Shown one piece after another: positions 57,401 through 64,000 of a DNA stretch of 64,000 nt. The stretch is from Rattus norvegicus (Eukaryota > Chordata > Mammalia > Rodentia > Muridae): assembly GCF_036323735.1 (NCBI RefSeq), contig NC_086021.1, positions 162,665,476 through 162,729,475 on the forward strand, in the 5' to 3' direction. The translations under genes were made by a program, and so were the position numbers. Numbering within the stretch: position 1 is the stretch's first letter; every line of letters starts with the position of its first letter. A model generated the notes under the pieces. That model saw only the letters and a list, made by a program, of their open reading frames with translations, did no database searches and was not told the origin of the DNA.

Positions 57401-60400
57401 ACGGCCATGGGACTGTAGGCAATGGTGGGATGCCCTGTTGTCTAAGAGCAAGTCAAAGGTCTCGTCCTAAGGAAGAGGGGACCACAGGACGATGTGAGCA
57501 GCAGGACCTGCCCATCCCGGGGGTCTCCGTAAGTATCTCTAATCTCACTCTTCGGATACTAATTTGGAGTAGAACATATTCTGAGCTGAGGAAGCATTTC
57601 ACACCTAACTGAGCAAACACTAGCTTAGCCTCCCTTACCCAGAGGTGATCAGAACGCGTCCGTAGCATCTGGTTGGGTGAAACCAGGTAACGTAGTGAAC
57701 ATTTTAAAACAAAGTGTGAGATAGCTCATGAACGCAAGAAACAGGGATGAAATGGGTTTGCATGTACACCACTGAAAAGTGGGAAAGCCCTAAGCAAGGG
57801 ACTTTGTGTCATTATGGGCCTCTTTAAAATTTATATTTATTATATATGAGTACACTGTCTCTGTCTTCAGACACATCAGAAAAGGGCATCAGATCTCATT
57901 ACAGATGGTTGTGAGCCACCATGTGGTTGCTGAGAATTGAACTCAGGACCTCTGGAAGAGCAGTCAGTGCTCTCAACCTCTGAGCCATCTCTCCAGCCCT
58001 TACAGGACTCTCTTTTCCCTTTCATTTTTATGTCTGAAGGACTTGGCATGGTGCCTCGGCCTGCTGGCCAAGCCTTCCAAATGGGTCTAAGCCTGACGGA
58101 GCCCCTCTGGCCTGCTTATGCTATACATGATGTTGTGAGGATGTCTGCTGATACCAGACCTTCTCCCCCCTGGCAGCCTGATTTCTGCCCTTTGGAGGGA
58201 TGCTCCTGCAAGTCAGGAGTAAGGGCACCTTCAGAGTTGAGTTGCTAGACCAGGTCTATCCATGCTCCTGTTCATTTGACTTTCATAGCCACACCATAGT
58301 GTTGAGAGAGAGAGAGAGAGAGAGAGAGACCCAGAGAAAGGAGACAGAAAGTGTGTGTGTACATGGCGGGCTGGAAGTTGACATCAGGATGTCTTCTGAT
58401 GCTTTGCACCTTATTTGTTTGAGACAGGGTCTCTTCACCAGATCTGAGGCTGGCTGCTTTGGCGAGGCTGGTGGGCAGCAAGCCCCCAAGGTCTGGCAGT
58501 CTTTGTCCAACCCAGGACTGGGTTACACACTGCCATAGCTCCTGGCTTTGAATGTAGGCTCCTGGGATTGAACTCATGCCCCCATCCTCACACTTGCAAG
58601 GCAAGTGCTTTACCCCTGAGCTGACTTCCCAGCCTAAGGTGTTTTTGTTTTTGTTTTTGTTTTTAAACATCTGGCCATGGTGTTAGTTTGGGAGGAGGGC
58701 AATTCCGTCTGCATTGATGGAACGTTGGAAAATCAGAAAACCAGGTTGGCTTTTCTATTTAGACACCTTCAACAGGGCTATTGAGAACGTGGGTGGCATG
58801 ACACTTCCCAGGCACCTGGGTACTAGTACTGGTGGCAGAGAGTGAGGCCATGTCAGTGCCATCCCATTCGCTGTGCGTCCTCCAAGCCAGGGAGTTCCAT
58901 TGCTTGGAAGAGACCTCCTTCCCCTCTCCTGAGACTTTGCAAGTGCAGAGGTAGTCCTGCTTTACCTATCTCCCGGAAAGGTCTGCAGTGCTCATAAACT
59001 GCCATTGTCACCATCCGGACATGGAAGGGCCGTGGTGCACCACTCACAACATGTAAACCTCTTGGCCCTGGCTTCACATACCTGAGAGGGACATTTCTTC
59101 CAGCACATCCACGTGGCTCAGGCTTTTGTTTGAGCCTCAGTCTAGTGTGACCGGGACAATGGCACGGTGGTATGAATCCCACAAGCTCTGGGGACATTGC
59201 TATCTGTCACTACCAACCTACTGGCTGTGTGACCATGGGCAGGCGGCCTTGGTTTCCCCAGAGGCCCGTCCTTACGTTGCCAGCAGTCAATAGGGTGCAG
59301 AGAACAGAACTGTCGCTTCCTGGTGCCCAGAGAAACACTTGAACCAGTGTTTGTTGAGTGGCAGGAGGGATCTTGTGTATTTCCAGAGGCTATGGTGTAG
59401 TGAGAGACATAGGAAAGTCAAACAATGGGCGGGGATGGCAGCCTCTCAGACGCTCCTTAGGAAGAAAAGCATCCTGGTAGAAAGAGTGACTTGAATTGCA
59501 GGGAGAGCTGTGCAAAGGCCCTGTGGTGGATGTAGAGAGGTCCTTAGGGCTGGCCAGATACTGCATGGTCTTCCAGCCATGGCAAGTGTTCCAGTATTTG
59601 AAGGGGTTTTAGAGGTGATTTTTGAAGACAATAATTATATAAAAAAATTAGACCGGGTTGATTGACACCTTTGCAAACAGATTTCCTTATAGCTATAGAG
59701 GCTGGTTCAGGGAGAAAGTATTTTACGCTTGTCTTACCGTCTTCTTTTTTCCCCCATCTCTCCCTCTAGGCAAAGGATATGTTGTTGTTGTTATCATCAT
59801 TTTTGACAAAGGGTCTCATGTAGCCAAGGCTGGCCTTGAACTTGTTGTCTAGCCCAGGTTGGCCTTGAATTCCAAACTTTCTGCCCCCGACATGTTGGAA
59901 TTACAGGCCTACACCATCATACCTGACTAAAAGTTTTTGTTTTCATAAATTGCTTTTTACTAGATGCACTTAATGGGCTGTGGAACAGCTCAGCGGTAGA
60001 GTACCTGGTGTCTGCCAGCATGTTTGAGGCCCTAGGCTCAGATCCATGGCTCCAAACCGCTCTCCATCTCTCTCCCTGTGCTGCTCATTTGCACCAGAGG
60101 CTCCTGCCTCTACTCTATAGAGAGATGTTGCTTTAGTCTATATCCCTTGATCAGAAGAGGGACCTGGTCTTTTGAGCCTTCCCTCCTGCTCTGGGGTAAA
60201 CAATGGCAGGTGTTCCTGAGGAATGACTGAGTGTGGGCAAATGAGATGGGAAAGATGATGGAGTGATTGCAGAAGCATCAGGAATTAGCCGGGCTTGTGC
60301 TAGGGTGGAGCTGGAGTCTTGAGGGAAGAGTAAATAGGGCCAAGCTCACCACTGAAGTCAGGGGTTGTGGGAGGGGCTGCCTCCTAGGGTAACACAGCTC

Positions 60401-62472
60401 CGGTGTTCTTCCCTCTGCCTTCCTCGAGGGGTCCAACTGACAATCACAAGCAGGTAGCAGTGAATGTCTGGAATGGGTGCCTCCAGGCTGCAGCCTGTGA
60501 GGGTAGTGCAACTTGTTCCTAAGCACTGACGCTTCTCTCCTTCGCTCGAAGCCCTGAAAAAGGAAGGCTTCATCAAGGTCATGAAGTGGGTACTGAGTAA
60601 CATGTCGGAGGAGATGCTCGAGGTGCTGTTCTTGAAGGTGGACTCAGACTGCAATGGCTTTGTCACCTGGGTAAGGAGGGTGCCCTGCTGCCACCCACGG
60701 GAAGCTGGGAGAGGTTAGAAAGTCCAGCCTGGTTCTCAGTGGAGCAAGCAGAGGCTTGTAGATGGGGGTGCAGCAAGTATCAGAAAGTCAGGGTGTGCTC
60801 TGTTACCAGCTGGGCTGCTTGCCAGGCGGAGGGAAGCTTGGTGTCTCTGAATGATCTCCCTTGAGATTTCCATGAGGTGGGCTCATTGCCTCCACATCGA
60901 GACCTTCTCCTCAAGCATTCCCACTCACAGCCAGCTCTCCTGCACCGTTCTTGTCACTCGGGGACAGGCAAGCTCATGACTGTTGTATCTGGAACTGCCA
61001 GGTCTTCATATCAGAGTAATGATGTTAACCTTAAAGGACTCACATTAAGCAGAGCACATGGCCTTAAGCCTATAGAGATGTGCAGAGCCTTGTTAGAGAG
61101 ACTGATGTAAGATAACAGTGAGGCAACATGCCCAGCACTTTGTGTCTTCCCCTGTTGAAGACTCACAGGATCCAGAATGGGTAATGGCTGGGAAACTGAG
61201 GCACAGAGCTATTGGGAATGTTGTTTTAGTGTTGCAGAGTTGGCTACGAGCTGAACCCGTGTTCAGACCCAGGGAGTGTGCCTCAAATGTCTGTGGGATT
61301 ACTGCCAATGAATACCTCCTCATGGTTTGGGTATACTTTTCCCAGCAATCTTTATCCATCTACACAAAGATTCTTGCCACTTTTTGTTTAACTGAGTGCC
61401 TTATGAATGCTAGGCAAGCATTCTACCACTGATTTGCATCATAGGCAAGCATTCTACTGAGTTACATCATAGTTAAGCATTCTACTGAGTTACATCATAG
61501 ACAAGCATTCTACCACTGAGTTACATCATAGACAAGCGTTCTACCAGTGAGTTACATCATAGGCAAGCATTCTACTGAGTTACATCATAGTTAAGCATTC
61601 TACCACTGAGTTACATCATAGGCAAGCATTCTACCACTGAGTTACATCATAGGCAAGCATTCTACCACTGAGTTACATCATGGGCAAGCATTCTACCACT
61701 GAGTTACATCATGGGCAAGCATTCTACCACTGAGTTACATCATAGGCAAGCATTCTACCACTGAGTTACATCATGGACAAGTGTTCTACCACTGAATATC
61801 ATCACCTTCCCTCCCTCTGTGCCTCCTTTCCTCCCTCCCTTCCTTTCTCATTGTGATGAGCTGTTTTCCATGTTGGTCTCTTGGGCTCAGGTGATCCTTT
61901 TGTCTTAGCCTTTTGAATAGCTGGGACTAAGATGTGTCACCATCCCTAGTTCCTGTTTCTTGTCACGGCTTCATATATTTGGACCTTGGCCATGTTTTAG
62001 TGAGGCTGGTCCCTGGAGCCCAGAGTTGCAGATATTTGTAGGGTAGATGTACCCACATAGCTGTGGACCCTTAACTTGGTCATGGGCTTGGACAAATCAG
62101 ACATGGTGCCTCAGTCGGATTATTCTCTCTGTGAAGCAGAGGTGACCAGGAGCTTCCCATGGGTGCCCAGGTGGTGCGGTTGTGGCCAAGGGGTGCTTAG
62201 TGTTACACACCGTGTTGTCACATTTGAGATTTAAGCACAGCCTTCAGAGCCACTTAGAGGGGGCTGTAGAGGGACAAGGGAAGACAGTGTACGCTGGGCT
62301 TGGGACCCTAAAGGCAAATGTTAAGACTACCGCCAACACCTTCCCTTCACTTTGTGTTTCTGAGACAGCAGAAGTATGTGGATTATATGATGCGTGAGTT
62401 CCAGGGCAAGGAGGAGATGAGGAAGAGCCAATACCGCCTGCGCTTCCACCTTCCCATGACCGTCATCCCCCT
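54453..62472 (+). CDS. Efcab8: EF-hand calcium-binding domain protein 8, N-terminal part (four exons; continues past the window)
   Basis: Little-studied protein; family knowledge says EF-hands followed by WD repeats. Exons 54453-54494, 56644-56806, 60552-60670 and 62369-62472 join in frame into about 142 residues. The order is MSSEESGESPQSQK, a Ser/Thr/Gln-rich stretch, helix MHLADLQKVFEKEADENG, then GFIKVMKWVLSNMSEEML, EF loop DSDCNGFVTW, and KYVDYMMREFQGKEEMRKSQ to FHLPMTVIP. The second EF loop (about 99-110) has D1, D3, N5, G6 but Lys at position 12. The first (about 63-74) has E1, D3, N5, G6, L8 but Gly at 12. Both look weak for calcium. The name rests on position after Mapre1 (as in human) and EF content. 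The first exon is the least certain. Confidence 0.8.
54770..54890 (-). repeat. B1 SINE, reversed, in Efcab8 intron
   Basis: TATCTCACTGTGTATCTCTG, GAGCAAGCTGGCCTCAAACT and GGGCTGGGATTAAAGGCAC. Confidence 0.85.
55250..55450. repeat. MIR element fragment
   Basis: GTGGCTCAGAGAGGTGACGA followed by GTAAGTGGGAGAGCCAGGTG matches the MIR core; old and diverged. Confidence 0.6.
56240..56355 (+). repeat. B1 fragment, forward
   Basis: GGACGGCTTACTCTGCAATC and GGAGGATCTCCAGGCCAGCT, then an AAACAAAACAAAC-type tail. Confidence 0.65.
56644..56806 (+). CDS. Efcab8: Efcab8 coding exon 2
   Basis: Acceptor TTTGTCCCAG ends at 56643, donor GTACAG at 56807. Reads MAQPGGVQEETSKTYPVTSS to FEKEADENG plus one base. 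It contains the entering helix and the first half of EF loop 1. Confidence 0.8.
57826..58000 (-). repeat. B2 SINE, reversed
   Basis: AAAATTTATATTTATTATAT, TCTTCAGACACATCAGAAAA and GAGCCATCTCTCCAGCCC: a full B2 on the minus strand. Confidence 0.92.
58303..58640. repeat. (GA)n tract and a reversed composite SINE
   Basis: GA repeat at 58303-58329. From 58418 a reversed B1-like head (GAGACAGGGTCTCTTCACCA) leads to an ID/B4-like end (GCAAGTGCTTTACCCCTGAG, CTTCCCAGCC). Confidence 0.65.
60552..60670 (+). CDS. Efcab8: Efcab8 coding exon 3 (between and into the EF loops)
   Basis: Acceptor GCTCGAAG ends at 60551, donor TGG|GTAAGG at 60671. Completes Ala69, then LKKEGFIKVMKWVLSNMSEE, MLEVLFLKV and DSDCNGFVTW. 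Ends in phase 0 inside EF loop 2. Confidence 0.85.
60671..62368 (+). other. Efcab8: Efcab8 intron: MIR piece, SINE-derived minisatellite, B1-like piece
   Basis: A MIR-like phrase at 61195-61280 (GGGAAACTGAGGCACAGAGC), the tandem array at 61412-61802, and a degenerate reversed B1-like segment at 61855-61960. No further exon is recognised. Confidence 0.65.
61412..61802 (-). repeat. Minisatellite of 13 units (31/28 bp) derived from a SINE A-box region
   Basis: Thirteen head-to-tail units, each containing (G)CAAGCATTCTACCACTGAG plus TTACATCAT. Nine are 31 bp; units 2, 3 and 6 are 28 bp through loss of three bases (CTACTGAG for CTACCACTGAG); the last is a diverged 28. Lengths sum to exactly 391 bp. 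The unit resembles the reversed ID/B4 phrase GGCAAGCGCTCTACCACTGA, and the sequence just before the array (TGCCTTATGAATGCTAGGCA) continues that SINE. Confidence 0.95.
62369..62472 (+). CDS. Efcab8: Efcab8 coding exon 4
   Basis: Acceptor GAGACAG ends at 62368 with a second CAG directly after it (tandem acceptor). Donor CCCCCT|GTAAGA at 62473. Reads QKYVDYMMREFQGKEEMRKS to FHLPMTVIP and ends two bases into a codon; the next exon is outside the window or unrecognised. Confidence 0.85.
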
Positions 62473-64000
62473 GTAAGAACCTCTTCCCCGAAGCTGGGGT
62501 GTGATGGAAAAGTGCTGGCACTAAGCCTGCAGGGTGCCCCCTCCTTAGTGCTTGAGCCATCCTGCTGGCCCAGTCAAAGTCCCGGATGGCCTCTTGTCCC
62601 TTCAGCTTACCCTTCACAATCTGTAGTGGCCATGATGACAGAGGTAGGTGGCTTGCCCCTTATCAGAGATGAGGGGGCCAAGGCTCAGAGAGGCCAGCCT
62701 GATGGCTTGCCCAGGCTAACAGGCAGAAAGAGGCGGGGCTGTTCTCCCTGCTGTTCCCCACCTCTTCAGCACTCTGCCCCGTGTCTCTTGCTTCTCTCTT
62801 TGGCCAGTGCTGAGTGAATCTGGCAGTTTCATCCTCAGAGGCACAGATAGCTCACATATGCTGGGATTCTCCTGGGAGGATGCTACCCGTGGAGTCCCTG
62901 ACCTTGTCGACCCTCAGCATGAGGTGGTGGTTGGAATTTAGTGGCCCTATCTATCTTGGCTCTGCCTGAGTTGCTACTCACACCACTTGTGGCCCCTTCA
63001 CCCATGATGTCCACTGGAACTTGGACCTTGGAGGGCTTCTGTAGTTGATGACCTGCAAAAGAAGATCGGATATTTAATATATTATCTAATATGAGTTTTA
63101 CAGCTTTGGGAACCTTCACAGGGAAGTGAAAGTTCTAGAAACTGGGAACCCCAAGTGCTTGTGTGCTAGGTTTGAGGAAGAGTGGAAAGTTATGGGAACA
63201 TTGCTTATTTACTCTTTGGGATGACTTGTAGCCCAGACTGGTCTCCAACTCCACATGTAGGTTAAACTTTTGATCCTCCTCCTACCTCTGATTTTTGAGA
63301 GCTTGGATTATATGTATGTATCCAAGCCTGGCACTAGCCAAGCACTCCTCCAACTGTGCCTCAGGGAAATCAGGGCAACGGAGGGAGGGGTTAGGTGCAA
63401 TAACTGAAGGACACCTAGCCAGTCCATCCATCCCCTTTTCTCCTCTGTATCCTTGGCTTTTCAGAAGTAAAGTTGTAGTTGAAAGTCACGGTGCACACCT
63501 GTAATCCCAGCATCTAGGTGACAGAAGCAAGAGGACCCAAAAAAGTTCAGGGTCCCCGCCACTACACGATGAGTTGGAAGCCAGCCTGGTATACATGGCG
63601 CCGTGCTTCAGAAAAGAAACAGAAAAAGACCGCCCCCACCTGGGATCTTACAGCCAAAACCAACTGCTTCTCAAACACCTTCAGCCGAAAATAGTCGAGT
63701 CCAGAGGACCATGCTTTGGAACGGCATGTCTCAAATTTCATCAACCCCTTCCTTTCCACGCTATGGCTGCTTCCCGTTGCCATTCCTCCTCCCTCTAATA
63801 CCCCAAGAACAAGGGATATTTGTTCGCTTGCAGTGGTTCTTAACCTTCCTAACTCGGCAGCCCTTTAATACACAGCTCTTCATGTTAAGGCGACTCCAAC
63901 CATAAAATTAGTTTTGTTGCTACTTCAGAAGTGTAAGTTTGTTACTGTCCTTCGGCGTAATGTAAATATCTGATGTGAGACCCCTAAGTGGGGTCTAGAA
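62473..64000 (+). other. Efcab8: Efcab8 intron running off the window
   Basis: A MIR fragment at 62655-62790 (AAGGCTCAGAGAGGCCAGCC), a degenerate reversed B1 near 63215-63330, and a forward B1 at 63485-63635 (CACGGTGCACACCTGTAATC). I see no further Efcab8 exon. Confidence 0.6.
63828..64000 (+). mobile_element. hAT-Charlie type element (RCHARR1-like), cut by the window edge
   Basis: GCAGTGGTTCTTAACCTTCC, AACCATAAAATTAGTTTTGT and TAATGTAAATATCTGATGTG match the related family copy pattern at 34.3 kb and the common rodent consensus as I recall it. The right terminus lies outside. Confidence 0.85.

Larger units (their letters stand above)
56807..60551 (+). other. Efcab8: Efcab8 intron: B2, B1 and ID-like SINEs, GA repeat
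   Basis: 57,000-57,820 and 58,680-59,770 are unique with no further exon recognised; phases of the flanking exons already match. A reversed B1 lies at 59785-59935, and an old tRNA-derived SINE at 59975-60055 (GGAACAGCTCAGCGGTAGAG). Confidence 0.65.

Noticed and set aside
61412..61802. Regular repeat array that might resemble a CRISPR array
   Set aside because: Units are directly adjacent with no unique spacers, in mammalian intronic DNA; it is a minisatellite.

Overview
The window is nuclear DNA of a murid rodent, most likely rat. It has spliced genes with GT-AG introns, a CpG-island promoter and dense rodent SINEs (B1, B2, B3/B4 types). It also carries five copies of the tRNA-Ala-derived ID SINE, several with perfect target-site duplications, and ID expansion is a hallmark of rat. 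The gene order Dnmt3b - Mapre1 - Efcab8, all on the + strand, matches a known mammalian synteny block (human 20q11). Gene names rest on recognising the translated exons; no database search was run.

Layout. (1) 82-5098: the last three coding exons of Dnmt3b, with a short 3' UTR to about 5.67 kb. The last intron holds a sense-oriented, broken Eno1 processed pseudogene (2981-4636) between 17-bp target-site duplications. (2) 5.7-13.4 kb: intergenic, made of rodent repeats plus a repeat-poor stretch at 7.4-9.2 kb with no gene I can support. (3) 13.37-41.69 kb: the complete Mapre1 (EB1) gene. It has a CpG-island promoter with a TATA box, one non-coding exon and six coding exons that join without a frame error into a 268-residue protein ending in EEY, then a 1.6-kb 3' UTR. 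Its introns hold an Rps27a processed pseudogene (minus strand), a long B2/B2 inverted repeat, ID insertions, and simple repeats including a potential Z-DNA tract and a microsatellite that appears to have grown from an L1 tail. (4) 41.7-51.7 kb: intergenic, with an antisense L1 3' fragment (47.2-48.4 kb), SINEs, and an isolated CRE plus TATA arrangement at 43.68 kb. (5) 51.8-64 kb: a GC-box-rich probable promoter and the first four recognisable coding exons of Efcab8, which runs off the right edge. One Efcab8 intron contains a 13-unit minisatellite apparently built from a piece of a SINE.

The three genes are functionally unrelated (de novo DNA methylation, microtubule plus-end tracking, a little-studied EF-hand/WD-repeat protein). 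I found no sign of a new multi-gene system. The most interesting non-standard structures are the SINE-derived minisatellite, the B2 palindrome, the L1-seeded microsatellite and the degenerate EF-hands with a tandem splice acceptor in Efcab8.
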